A stretch of 64,000 nt of DNA from Tamlana carrageenivorans (GCF_002893765.1 NZ_CP025938.1:4052544-4116543), one strand, 5' to 3'; counted from the first letter of the stretch, positions 1-7,653 are shown. Made by a program: numbers and translations. The notes: generated from the sequence alone by a model not told the origin.

Positions 1-1
1 A

Positions 2-265
2 CTTAAATATCCCGAAGTGGATTTCATTACTATAAATATCGATGATTATGGTTTAGAAAAAGCCAATAAACTTTTGAATAGTTTTAATTTTAATCATGAG
101 CATGAATACCAATTCCAAGACTCTAAATTAGCTTCAGAAAAATTAATCATCTACCCGATTACTAAATCTATTATTGTTGATAAGAACAAAAAAATAATAG
201 ATAGTAATGCGAATATATTCTCTTATAAATTTGAAGATGATATTCTAGGACTTATCAATAGATAA
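2..265 (+). CDS. C-terminal fragment of a thioredoxin-like (TlpA-type) protein, cut by the window edge
   Basis: The frame is open from base 2 (LKYPEVDFIT...) to a TAA at 265, so only the last 87 residues are present. The pattern resembles the C-terminal half of TlpA/thioredoxin-fold proteins: a strand (DFITINIDD), a helix, a second core strand with a proline (IIYPITKSIIVD) followed by a KNKKII turn, and a final helix. The CxxC motif, if there is one, would lie upstream of the window, so redox activity cannot be judged. A GTG at 17 could serve as a start but is more likely internal, because coding continues upstream of it. The family call rests on overall pattern and is moderate. Confidence 0.5.
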   Translation, partial: LKYPEVDFITINIDDYGLEKANKLLNSFNFNHEHEYQFQDSKLASEKLIIYPITKSIIVDKNKKIIDSNANIFSYKFEDDILGLINR

Positions 266-428
266 TCTAATAATATATCGTTTTTAATTAGAGACCAGAA
301 ATGCCAAAAAGTTGTTTTAGCGGATCTCGGTTTGGGTGTATTTCTGGCGTGTCTTTTACCAAATGACATAACCTTTAAGTCAAAAAACGCTAAAGTTATA
401 TAGTAATAATCAATTACCTATAAGAAAA

Positions 429-490
429 TTAGCGGACTTGAATACCATAATTTCACCAAGTGAAAATTATCACAAACAAACATCCGCTAA
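429..490. repeat. Nested inverted repeat in a 283-bp intergenic gap
   Basis: TTAGCGGA (429-436) is repeated in inverse at 483-490, and between the arms lies a small hairpin, TTTCAC (451-456) with GTGAAA (460-465). It sits between the convergent thioredoxin-like fragment and the T9SS protein. The rest of the gap (266-548) has no open frame of note. A terminator role is possible but there is no clean T-tract. A remnant of a mobile element end is equally possible. Confidence 0.4.
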
Positions 491-548
491 CTTTAAATTA
501 AAAAATTAGGTTAGACTAATAATTTTATACTAAACGGGAAAGCGTTTA

Positions 549-1271
549 TTATTTTTTTATAAACTTTAAGACAGCTCCCTTCTCAAATTTCAAAAAATAC
601 AAACCATTATTTAGGCTTCTAATATCAATTTCATTGTTACCTGTAATTCCACTTATTATTTCTTGGCCTAAAGCATTTAATATGCTATAATTTTCAGAAA
701 CCGCCATATTAGAAATTGTAATAAATTCTGAAGCAGGGTTAGGAAATATTGATATTTTATTGTCCTTATTAAACGCTTCAGCCCCTAAAGCATTATCACT
801 AATACTTACACTAAAAGATAGATCCATTAAAGATGAGACTTTAGAATTAACCCAGGCTGTGCCACTAGTGTATGGATTGGGATATCCTAAGAAATAATTT
901 AGATTAGTAGAAACCTGAAACGAATATTGATTATTTGCTAATAAGAGAACACTACCTGTAATATTAAAAACAATTGGATTATCAATGTTGGTAACAACGA
1001 TTTCTGGATAAATTTGCGTATAAATTGGGGTTCCCGAATTCGTATTCCCATCATAAATATTTAAAGTTCCAGATTTTAAAGTTCCTATTTCTGAAGCATA
1101 GATTTGAAAACTAGCTAAAGTTCCATCACACTCGGCTGTAAAACTTTGACCTATAACTGAGGGGATTATATTAGACGAAAATTGTTCGGTTATGTGTGCT
1201 ACGGCACATTGAGAATAAGTTACTTTTAAGGTTAGTAAAGTAATACCTAGAATTAGTAATTTTTGTTTCAT
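549..1271 (-). CDS. Secreted protein with type IX secretion (Por) C-terminal sorting domain
   Basis: The 240-residue protein starts with a Sec signal peptide (MKQKLLILGITLLTLKVTYS, then Q). A beta-rich region of about 140 residues follows that I do not recognise; its GTLKSGTLNIYDG segment looks like a jelly-roll or lectin-like fold. The last 70 residues are a type A T9SS sorting domain: SIFPNPASEF, YSILNALGQE, IDIRSLNNGLYFLKF and a basic tail (FIKK). In this family the tail directs export across the outer membrane and is then removed. The protein is therefore expected at the cell surface or outside the cell. No partner gene is adjacent, and the function of the mature part is unknown. Confidence 0.85.
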   Translation of the reverse strand: MKQKLLILGITLLTLKVTYSQCAVAHITEQFSSNIIPSVIGQSFTAECDGTLASFQIYASEIGTLKSGTLNIYDGNTNSGTPIYTQIYPEIVVTNIDNPIVFNITGSVLLLANNQYSFQVSTNLNYFLGYPNPYTSGTAWVNSKVSSLMDLSFSVSISDNALGAEAFNKDNKISIFPNPASEFITISNMAVSENYSILNALGQEIISGITGNNEIDIRSLNNGLYFLKFEKGAVLKFIKK

Positions 1272-1463
1272 TGTTTTGTATTTTTAATGTTTGCCAACTC
1301 CTCCTATACAAAACAAAATTTGGTTTATCCAGATGAAAAAGGTTATAATAATTTATTAAGATGCTAAATATATGCCTTTCACATTTACTAAAGGGTTAGA
1401 TTACATTTTAAATAAGATTTTTCGATAACCTGTAATAATTATTTTTTGACAAAGTAAACATAA

Positions 1464-1757
1464 AACGAAACACGTCTTACAACAAAACAGTTTGGAAAGT
1501 CTCTAACAGCATGTAAAAATCAATCACCCGTAGACAAAATTAAAGATTCTAATATCACAGAAGAACCTTCAATTACTCCAGTAAAAACAGATACACCTTA
1601 TTCTGATGTATTAGAAGCTACTCCTGTAAGTTCCGATAAAGCTGTCGTGCATTTTGAAGCGGCTCTAGAAGCTGCAAATGTTAACAATATGCCTTTAGCT
1701 TTTGAAGAATTTTTAGAAGCGGCAAAGGAAGGCCATATTTATGCCCAATACAATACC
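1464..1757 (+). pseudogene. 5' part of a split Sel1-repeat gene
   Basis: From 1464 the frame reads through a lipobox-like SLTAC (Cys codon at 1512), a short acidic linker, and the start of a Sel1/TPR-like repeat ending GHIYAQYNT. It breaks off at 1757. The same frame resumes at 4113 with GMMYEQG, so joining the parts gives AQYNTGMMYEQG, close to the Sel1 consensus. No ATG, GTG or TTG lies in frame before the lipobox and a stop sits at 1461-1463, so the signal-peptide start has also decayed. Read alone, the frame continues five codons into the insert and stops at a TAG. It is most likely a dead gene for a lipoprotein with Sel1 repeats. Confidence 0.75.
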
Positions 1758-1821
1758 GTTGCCAGCAATCCCCCATAGAAACCCAAAAACTCCTCAGTAC
1801 GTAAGCTAACGTAAAATTTGT

Positions 1822-2010
1822 AAATTACTATTCTAATATTTAGCTCTTTGCAAGGCCGTTTTTCAAAGTGTTGCTGCTTTATGTAAGCACGTGCGCAATC
1901 CTGGTTAGAATGTTTGCCATCAGTACATTGGCGACCACGCTTTCTGTGTGGATCCCGTTCAGAATAATCTCTTTGCCTAAAGCACATTCTCTTAGAGCTT
2001 TTTAAATTTA
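1822..2010 (+). ncRNA. Candidate bridge (guide) RNA region of the IS110-type element
   Basis: IS110-family elements are known to express a structured bridge RNA from a non-coding end. Here the only long non-coding segment is upstream of the transposase. It contains two adjacent hairpins: GCCA/TGGC (1916-1932, 9-nt loop) and CCACGC/GTGTGG (1935-1951, 5-nt loop, one G-U pair). It is also richer in G+C than the flanks. Boundaries, promoter and guide loops cannot be fixed by eye. An 82-codon open frame on the opposite strand of this region has no protein-like features. Confidence 0.3.
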
Positions 2011-2016
2011 AGTTTT

Positions 2017-3375
2017 ATGGATGATAAAATCACACTAGATGTAATCAACAAAAATGCTGCTGGAATTGACATAGGTAGCCGGAGTCATTGGGTAGCCGTA
2101 GGGCAGCAAGATTCTCAAATTAAAGAGTTTGGTGTCTACAATGAAAATCTTTATCAATTAGCCGATTGGCTTGATGGACACGGAATTAAAACTATTGCTA
2201 TGGAAAGTACTGGTAATTACTGGCAAAATTTACATGCCGTGCTAGTTTCTAGAGGCTTTGAAGTGACCTTATGTAATGGTAAGTTTACCAAGAATATTAA
2301 AGGCAAAAAAACAGATGTAAAAGATTGTCAATGGATACAAAAACTAAACAGCTTAGGTCTTTTATCTTCCAGTTTTCTACCAGATGAGGACACAGAAATT
2401 CTTAGAACTTTTACACGACACAGACATAATCTTATTAAGCAAGCGGCTTCGGCAACTAAAAAAATGCAAAAATACCTCAGACTTATGAATATTAGACTGG
2501 ATGTTGTTGTTAAAGATGTTGTAGGGCTTACAGGTCTTAAAATCATAAAAGCTATAGCGTTAGGTGAATCTGACCCTAATAAACTTGCTAGTCTAAGACA
2601 TTACAATTGTAAAAAAAGTGAAGAAGAAATTGCTAAAGCATTACACAGTAATGGACGTAAAGATTTTTTATACGCTCTAAAAGATGAATTAGAGACTTAT
2701 GAATTTATTCAAAAAAAAATCAGAGAATGTGATGATCAAATAGCTGCTAAACTAGATGAAATTATAGGTAAAGACCCTGAAAAAGCCGAACATTATATTG
2801 ATAAAAAACCTTACAAAAGACTCAATAAAAACACGCCTAAAAATATTGATATCAATTTAAAATCATACCAAATGTTCAAGGGCATAGATTTAATGAGCAT
2901 AGAGGGAATGAGTTATAATACTGTCCTAGCTATAATGAGTGAAGTTGGGTATGATGGTATTAAAAAATTTAAAACTGCTAAACATTTTACATCTTGGCTC
3001 AGACTAGCTCCTAATAACAAAGTAAGCGGTGGAAAAGTTCTGTCTAGTAAAATTGGTAAAGGCAGTAGCCGATTAAAAATAGCGCTAAGAAATGCGGCAA
3101 ATTCTATTGGTAATCTAAAAGACAGTACGCCTCTTAGAGATTTTTTTCATAGAATCAATTTTAGAAAAGGAAGAGTATCTGCTATTACAGTAACTGCAAG
3201 AAAATTAGCAGTAATTATTTGGAATATGATTGTAAAGGGGGTTGCATACCATAACCCAGAGGGTTATCTTTACCTTGACCAAAAAAGAAAACTCGGACTC
3301 GTAAAAAGAATGCGCAAGCAAATTGATAAATATGGACTCACAAATCAAGATTTACAACTACCTGAAATACAGTGA
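2017..3375 (+). CDS. IS110-family transposase (DEDD)
   Basis: This 452-residue recombinase moves the surrounding element. The N-terminal RuvC-like DEDD domain shows D18 (AAGIDIGSRSH), E63 (MESTGNYW), and D100 and D103 (KKTDVKDCQWIQKL). The middle is helical and Lys-rich, as expected for the coiled coil. The C-terminal Transposase_20 domain contains SIEGMSYNTVLAIMSEVG, then LRLAPNNKVSGGK. S337 in that segment is the likely nucleophile, by analogy with the conserved Ser of the family. The length fits an intact enzyme. The ATG at 2017 follows a T-rich leader with no clear Shine-Dalgarno, which is usual in this phylum. No frameshift is seen, so the element may still be active. Confidence 0.9.
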   Translation: MDDKITLDVINKNAAGIDIGSRSHWVAVGQQDSQIKEFGVYNENLYQLADWLDGHGIKTIAMESTGNYWQNLHAVLVSRGFEVTLCNGKFTKNIKGKKTDVKDCQWIQKLNSLGLLSSSFLPDEDTEILRTFTRHRHNLIKQAASATKKMQKYLRLMNIRLDVVVKDVVGLTGLKIIKAIALGESDPNKLASLRHYNCKKSEEEIAKALHSNGRKDFLYALKDELETYEFIQKKIRECDDQIAAKLDEIIGKDPEKAEHYIDKKPYKRLNKNTPKNIDINLKSYQMFKGIDLMSIEGMSYNTVLAIMSEVGYDGIKKFKTAKHFTSWLRLAPNNKVSGGKVLSSKIGKGSSRLKIALRNAANSIGNLKDSTPLRDFFHRINFRKGRVSAITVTARKLAVIIWNMIVKGVAYHNPEGYLYLDQKRKLGLVKRMRKQIDKYGLTNQDLQLPEIQ

Positions 3376-3424
3376 TTTAATTTTACGTTAGTCAGAATAC
3401 GCAAAAAAATTGCGAAAACCACAT

Positions 3425-3446
3425 TTTGTACATATATTTGTACTTA
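3425..3446. promoter_or_regulatory. Probable YefM-type operator upstream of the toxin-antitoxin pair
   Basis: The sequence TGTACA-tatatt-TGTACT lies at 3427-3444, 18 bp before the antitoxin start. YefM/YoeB complexes are known to repress their own operon through palindromes with a TGTACA core, so two spaced cores here fit autoregulation. Binding is inferred from the motif alone. Confidence 0.55.
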
Positions 3447-3461
3447 ATAAAATACAATATT

Positions 3462-3716
3462 ATGCAAATAACAACTGTTTCTGATTTCAGAAAAGATATT
3501 AAAAGCTACTTGGACAGAGTTGTGAAGAACTTTGATACTTTGATAATAAATCGTGGAAAAGATTCTGGAATTGTGGTTATGTCATTGCAAGAATACAATT
3601 CTTTAATGGCTACAAATCACGAACTTTCCTCACGAAAGAATGAGTTAAGGTTAGATTCTGCAATTGACAAGCTAAAAAACGGAACTACTTTTAGCAAAGA
3701 CCTAATCGAAAGTTAA
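3462..3716 (+). CDS. yefM: Antitoxin of the Phd/YefM family
   Basis: The 84-residue protein binds and neutralises the toxin encoded immediately downstream and represses the operon. The N-terminus MQITTVSDFRKDIKSYLDRV is the family DNA-binding and dimerisation fold; NRGKDSGIVVMSLQEYNSL is the typical central strand-helix segment; the C-terminal third is charged and probably unfolded until it wraps the toxin. I chose the ATG at 3462. An upstream TTG at 3426 would add 12 residues (MYIYLYLIKYNI) read straight through the operator, which is unlikely. One base separates its stop from the toxin ATG, so the two are translationally coupled. Confidence 0.9.
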   Translation: MQITTVSDFRKDIKSYLDRVVKNFDTLIINRGKDSGIVVMSLQEYNSLMATNHELSSRKNELRLDSAIDKLKNGTTFSKDLIES

Positions 3717-3717
3717 A

Positions 3718-3975
3718 ATGAAGTATATATTCGTTGACGAGTCTTGGGAAGATTATCTGTATTGGCAAAAAACGGACAAAAAAAAGTTGAAGAAAATAAA
3801 TGAACTTCTCAAAGACATCGCTAGAAACCCTTTTGACGGAGTTGGAAAACCCGAACCGCTAAAGCATAAATACGCAGGATTTTGGTCACGACGAATTGAC
3901 AGCGAACATAGACTGATTTATCAATATAGAGAAGATGAAATATTGATTGCAAAATGCAGATTTCATTACGACTGA
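3718..3975 (+). CDS. yoeB: Toxin of the Txe/YoeB family, ribosome-dependent mRNA endonuclease
   Basis: The 85-residue RelE-superfamily protein has the normal length for YoeB. Family landmarks are WEDYLYWQKTDKKKLKKINELL at the start (first two helices), NPFDGVGKPEPLKH in the middle, FWSRRIDSEHRLIYQ with the catalytic Arg region, and the C-terminal CRFHYD holding the His-Tyr pair used in cleavage. All key residues appear present, so the toxin looks functional. Such pairs stabilise mobile DNA, in keeping with their place inside the cassette-like insertion. The gene ends ten bases before the attC-like repeat, as expected for the last gene of a cassette. Confidence 0.92.
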   Translation: MKYIFVDESWEDYLYWQKTDKKKLKKINELLKDIARNPFDGVGKPEPLKHKYAGFWSRRIDSEHRLIYQYREDEILIAKCRFHYD

Positions 3976-3984
3976 AAAAAGTAC

Positions 3985-4112
3985 TGCTGGCAACAAGGTG
4001 TATAATTAATGGCTAGTTCGAGCTTGCTTACGAATATTCCTGCGGAATATTCTATTCGGTTTTTATTTGTTAAATTCGATGCTTAATCACGCCACAAATC
4101 ATACACGACACC
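3985..4112. repeat. attC-like folded repeat at the right end of the cassette
   Basis: The 128-bp segment has imperfect dyad symmetry along its whole length. The outer core TGCTGGCAAC (3985-3994) is the inverse of the insertion's left end. GTGTAT (3998-4003) pairs with ATACAC (4101-4106). Further in, TGGC and AGC on the left face GCCA and GCT on the right with unpaired bases between them. The tip is a perfect hairpin, GAATATTCC-tgc-GGAATATTC (4032-4052). Size and layout match integron attC sites (about 57-141 bp), but the core is GTTGCCA rather than the classical GTTRRRY. I recall similar repeats behind small genes in other Bacteroidota but could not check this. Confidence 0.6.
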
Positions 4113-4526
4113 GGTATGATGTACGAGCAAGGGCTTGGCTTTGATAAAAATGCCGAACAAGGAAATTCGGCAGCACAATTTAATCTTGGTGTGTGTTACG
4201 AAAATGGCATAGGCACTGCTAAAGATTTCAGTAAAGCCAACAAATGGTATCGAAAAGCATCTGAACAAGGAGACGGCTTAGCTATTGGAAACCTAGACAT
4301 GTTATATATTCGCGGTCAAGGTGTTAAAGTGAATAAGGTTGCAGGCATTGCCCTTTTACTCATGTCGTCCATGATGGATACCTCGCCGCAAAATCAAGCA
4401 CGAAAAAATATTTCATCTACTCAAGGTTTAACCCCAGAGATGGTTTCGGAAGCTCAAGCCCTTTCTGCTGAAATGAATGAGACCAATAATATTTTAGAAC
4501 CACTTGACAATTATTTAAATATTTAA
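4113..4526 (+). pseudogene. 3' part of the split Sel1-repeat gene
   Basis: The frame resumes at GGT (4113) and reads GMMYEQGLGF, a shortened repeat (DKNAEQGNSAAQFNLG), a full Sel1 repeat (YENGIGTAKDFSKANKWYRKA, then SEQGDGLA) and a last one (LYIRGQGVKVN). It ends with an Ala/Met-rich C-terminal helix region and TAA at 4526. The first repeat lacks its usual 12-residue KALYWYRKA segment, so there may be a small in-frame deletion. ATGs at 4116 and 4119 could start a 136-residue protein, but this would lack a signal peptide. Sel1 proteins are protein-interaction scaffolds; this copy is probably inactive. Confidence 0.7.
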
Positions 4527-4727
4527 AGATAGCCTATTAACTTTTACTTTTCTTCAAAGGGCAAATTACATAGTTCGATGTAAATCATAACATAAAATTT
4601 TAATTATAAACGAGTTATAAAGTAACAACTTACAATACATACTTAAAAAAAGTTGCAAAACAATCTGTGTATATATTAAAATTATAAGTAAATTGAATCG
4701 TTAATTTTCACTTATAAATATATAGAT

Positions 4728-5630
4728 ATGAAATGGAAAGGTAAAAGACAAAGCTCTAATGTTGAAGATCGCAGAGGTCAAGGCGGCGGTTCTAGTCGTG
4801 GATTTGGAGGGTTTAACCCCATGCTTTTAGGCCCTTTAATTAGGCTCTTATTCTCTAAAACAGGCTTAATTATTGTTGGTATTTTTCTAATAGGATCCTT
4901 TCTAACTGGTCACAACCCTATAAGTATTATAAGTCAGTTTTTTACAGGAGGCCCTGTACAAACTGAAAATTCGGCACCATACCAAGGCACCGAAAAAGAA
5001 AATGAACTCGCTGCCTTTAGTGCTACAATTTTAGCCAATACCGAAGATGTTTGGAATGCCCAATTAGAAAATTATCGCAACCCTACCCTCGTGCTTTTTA
5101 CAGGTTCTGTTGCTTCTGCCTGCGGATCGGCTTCGAGCGCTACGGGCCCTTTTTATTGTCCGGGTGATGAAAAATTATATCTCGATCTAAGTTTTTTTAG
5201 TGATATGGAACGGCAACTTCATGCCCCAGGCGATTTTGCACAGGCTTATGTTATTGCCCATGAGGTAGGACACCACATTCAAAAAATCATGGGGATTACA
5301 GAAAAAGTTGATCGCTTACGCGGACAATTAAGTAAGACTGAATACAATAAGTACTCGGTTAGATTAGAGCTTCAAGCCGATTTTCTTGCAGGGGTTTGGG
5401 CTCATCACTCTCAAGAAATGACACAAATTATGGAAGCAGGCGATTTGGAAGAAGCGTTAAATGCTGCAAATGCCATTGGTGACGATCGCTTACAGAAAAA
5501 TGCCTCAGGACATGTGGTTCCCGACTCTTTTACTCATGGTACCTCAGCCCAGCGTATGCGTTGGTTTAAAAAAGGCTTTGATACAGGCGACCTTTCTCAG
5601 GGCGATACTTTTAATGCGAATCCATTGTAG
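4728..5630 (+). CDS. YpfJ-like neutral zinc metallopeptidase (membrane-anchored)
   Basis: The 300-residue protein matches the Zn_peptidase (PF04228) family. It has a Gly/Arg-rich cytoplasmic start (RRGQGGGSSRGFGGFNP), one transmembrane helix (LIIVGIFLIGSFL, about residues 46-60), then a catalytic domain with WNAQLENYRNPTLVLFTG, a region with two Cys (ACGSASSATGPFYCPGD), the zinc motif AYVIAHEVGHH (HExxH), and a downstream third-ligand region ELQADFLAGVWAH. TSAQRMRWFKKGFDTGD near the C-terminus is characteristic. The active site faces the periplasm. Substrates are unknown for the family. The gene stands alone, 200 bp after the split Sel1 gene. Confidence 0.9.
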   Translation: MKWKGKRQSSNVEDRRGQGGGSSRGFGGFNPMLLGPLIRLLFSKTGLIIVGIFLIGSFLTGHNPISIISQFFTGGPVQTENSAPYQGTEKENELAAFSATILANTEDVWNAQLENYRNPTLVLFTGSVASACGSASSATGPFYCPGDEKLYLDLSFFSDMERQLHAPGDFAQAYVIAHEVGHHIQKIMGITEKVDRLRGQLSKTEYNKYSVRLELQADFLAGVWAHHSQEMTQIMEAGDLEEALNAANAIGDDRLQKNASGHVVPDSFTHGTSAQRMRWFKKGFDTGDLSQGDTFNANPL

Positions 5631-5854
5631 TCTGAAGGCATTAGTTAGTAGACAGTAAGCATTATGCTATAGGCTTTAAGCGGCAGGCATATGGCTTATA
5701 ACTTAAAACCAAACCCATTATCTTCTTTTTAGTTTTACTATCTTAGTTCTGAATATTAACCACTTAAGGCACATCTCATAGAAACAAACCATGTAAAACC
5801 TGCTTGTTTTATGAAAAACCTTTAGTAAACCGCAATAACCAACCCTCACAATAC

Positions 5855-7615
5855 ATGAAAAAACACAATAAACTCTCTGAATTAGCTTCCACTGCTATTT
5901 GTGGTAATGACATCAGCTCTTCGGTATTATATGTTTCAGCATTAGCCATTGCTTTTGCAGGACAATATGCTTGGATTACTCTACTAATTGTTTCACTGGT
6001 TCTGTTTTTATTCAGGAAAATTTATGGCGAAGTGGTTGGCGCTTTACCCTTAAACGGCGGGGCATATAATGCATTATTGAATACAACTAGCAAATCTGTA
6101 GCCTCCTTTGCCGCTACATTAACCTTATTATCTTATATGGCTACAGCAGTCATCTCTGCTAATGAAGCTATACATTATTTACACCACCTCATCCCTGCTA
6201 TTCCCATTATTATAGCCACTATTGTATTACTTAGCTTTTTTGCGCTATTAACTATTGGAGGCGTTTCCGAATCGGCTAAAGTAGCCATAGGGATATTTCT
6301 TTTTCACTTAGGGTCTTTTATTTTGTTAAGCGGTTTTATAGTATTTTTTTTAGTAAATAATGGTTTCGGATTATTTTTTGAAAACTGGCATTTACCCACT
6401 ACTGGAGGAAGCATTACCAATGCCATTTTTCTTGGTTTTGCAGCTTCTATGCTCGGGGTTTCTGGTTTTGAAAGTTCGGCAAATTTTGTAGAAGAACAGA
6501 AAAAAGGCGTATTTCCAAAAACTCTAAAAAATATGTGGATTGTAGTGAGTGTTATCAATCCGCTTACAGCAATTTTTGCATTAGCTTTATTCACCTTACC
6601 TGTATTACAAAGTGATGCTTACCAAAATACCCTATTAATAGAAATGGCCTCCTATGTAGGTGGCGATTGGTTAGCTATTTTAATTGGCGTCGATGCTTTT
6701 TTAGTATTAAGTGGTGCTGTACTTACCAGTTTCGTTGGCGTTTCTGGTTTATTAGAACGTATGGCTTTAGATCGAATTTTACCTCAGTTTTTTTTAAAGA
6801 AAAACAAAAAAGGAAGCTCATACCGTATCATTTTAATCTTTCTACTTTTAACCGTTTCGGTGTTATTAATTACCAAAGGCAACGTTAAACTGCTAGCAGG
6901 CGTTTATACGATTTCATTTTTATCGGTGATGGCGCTATTTGGCATTGGAAACATTCTACTTAAAGTAAAAAGAAACCGTTTACCTCGCCCCGAAAAAGCC
7001 AGTTGGGGTGCTATTATATTTGCCATTACAGCTGTATTAGTTGCGCTAATAGGTAACATTATTATGAAACCTGCAGAAGGTGTACCTAGTAATCTATCGG
7101 TATTCCTTGAGTATTTTATACCTTCTATTTTGTTTATCATTGTTATGTTAAACAGAACAGCATTGCTAAAATTTGTATTAAAACTTATCCATTCGATATT
7201 CGATCCTTTTAGAAACTTTGTCTTTAAATCTGACAAAAAAATCCTATCCCTAATACATAATATTAACTCCCAGGAGTTTGTCTATTTTACAAAAAACGAT
7301 GATGTTGCTACACTTAACAAAGTCTTACTTTACATCCAGAAAAACGAACACACTAAGAAGATTAAAGTGGTAACCGCTACCGGAAATGGCAATGAGATAA
7401 ACGACCAATTTAGGAATGACATCCGTGTAGTAGACCGAGAATATCCCGCTATTAGTATCGAATTTATTGAAATTGACGATCGTTTTGGACCAGAACTCAT
7501 CAATAGACTGTCGAAAGAATGGGGAATTCCAATCAACTTTATGTTTATTGGCTCTCCAGGAGATCATTTTCCTTATAAAGTGGAAGAATTAGGAGGTGTT
7601 CGATTGATTATTTAG
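5855..7615 (+). CDS. APC-superfamily amino acid/polyamine-type permease with C-terminal cytosolic domain
   Basis: The 586-residue protein begins MKKHNKLSELASTAICGNDISSSVLY, the helix 1 signature of APC transporters, followed by about 12 transmembrane helices up to residue 440. GALPLNGGAYNAL is helix 2; GVSGFESSANFVEEQKKGVFPKTL matches helix 6 and its cytoplasmic loop. After the last helix come about 135 soluble residues (FVYFTKNDDVATLNKVLLY onwards) with alternating strands and helices, ending LGGVRLII. This may be a regulatory domain. Substrate cannot be told. I start at the ATG at 5855; an upstream TTG at 5804 would add 17 hydrophilic residues. No operon partner is evident. Confidence 0.85.
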   Translation: MKKHNKLSELASTAICGNDISSSVLYVSALAIAFAGQYAWITLLIVSLVLFLFRKIYGEVVGALPLNGGAYNALLNTTSKSVASFAATLTLLSYMATAVISANEAIHYLHHLIPAIPIIIATIVLLSFFALLTIGGVSESAKVAIGIFLFHLGSFILLSGFIVFFLVNNGFGLFFENWHLPTTGGSITNAIFLGFAASMLGVSGFESSANFVEEQKKGVFPKTLKNMWIVVSVINPLTAIFALALFTLPVLQSDAYQNTLLIEMASYVGGDWLAILIGVDAFLVLSGAVLTSFVGVSGLLERMALDRILPQFFLKKNKKGSSYRIILIFLLLTVSVLLITKGNVKLLAGVYTISFLSVMALFGIGNILLKVKRNRLPRPEKASWGAIIFAITAVLVALIGNIIMKPAEGVPSNLSVFLEYFIPSILFIIVMLNRTALLKFVLKLIHSIFDPFRNFVFKSDKKILSLIHNINSQEFVYFTKNDDVATLNKVLLYIQKNEHTKKIKVVTATGNGNEINDQFRNDIRVVDREYPAISIEFIEIDDRFGPELINRLSKEWGIPINFMFIGSPGDHFPYKVEELGGVRLII

Positions 7616-7653
7616 TTTTTAAGAATAAGGCCATTTGAAAAAGTTACAATTAT

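Larger units (their letters stand above)
1806..3391 (+). mobile_element. IS110/IS1111-family insertion sequence
   Basis: A DEDD transposase gene lies between 13-bp inverted repeats, CTAACGTAAAATT (1806-1818) and AATTTTACGTTAG (3379-3391). The right copy begins four bases after the stop codon. About 200 bp of non-coding DNA precede the gene and almost none follow. Subterminal inverted repeats of this size are typical of the IS1111 branch, whereas a long 5' non-coding region is typical of IS110 proper, so the subgroup is left open. Exact ends may lie tens of bases outside the repeats; no target duplication is seen, which is normal for this family. The element sits 48 bp inside the left end of the cassette-like insertion. 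Confidence 0.75.
1758..4112. mobile_element. Cassette-like insertion in the Sel1 gene (IS110-type element + YefM/YoeB + attC-like repeat)
   Basis: Deleting 1758-4112 restores the Sel1 frame without loss or gain of a base. The rejoined target would read ATACC/GGTAT, a perfect 10-bp palindrome cut at its centre. The insert begins GTTGCCAGCA (1758-1767), and the inverse, TGCTGGCAAC, occurs at 3985-3994 as the start of a folded 128-bp repeat that runs to the right junction. This is the architecture of an integron gene cassette: a core site at the left end, then cargo, then attC at the right end. The bases ACCG are shared by both junctions (1755-1758 and 4110-4113), so the crossover lies within them. 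No integrase gene is in the window. That a tyrosine recombinase made the insertion is inference. Confidence 0.6.

Noticed and set aside
1739..1987. 82-codon minus-strand frame over the leader of the IS110 transposase
   Set aside because: Its composition is unlike a protein of this genome (many Cys, His, Arg), it has no family features, and it coincides with the likely bridge RNA region and crosses the insertion junction.
4083..4268. Minus-strand frame across the attC-like repeat and the Sel1 part
   Set aside because: It overlaps the Sel1 repeats, which are clearly coding on the plus strand, and has no recognisable features.
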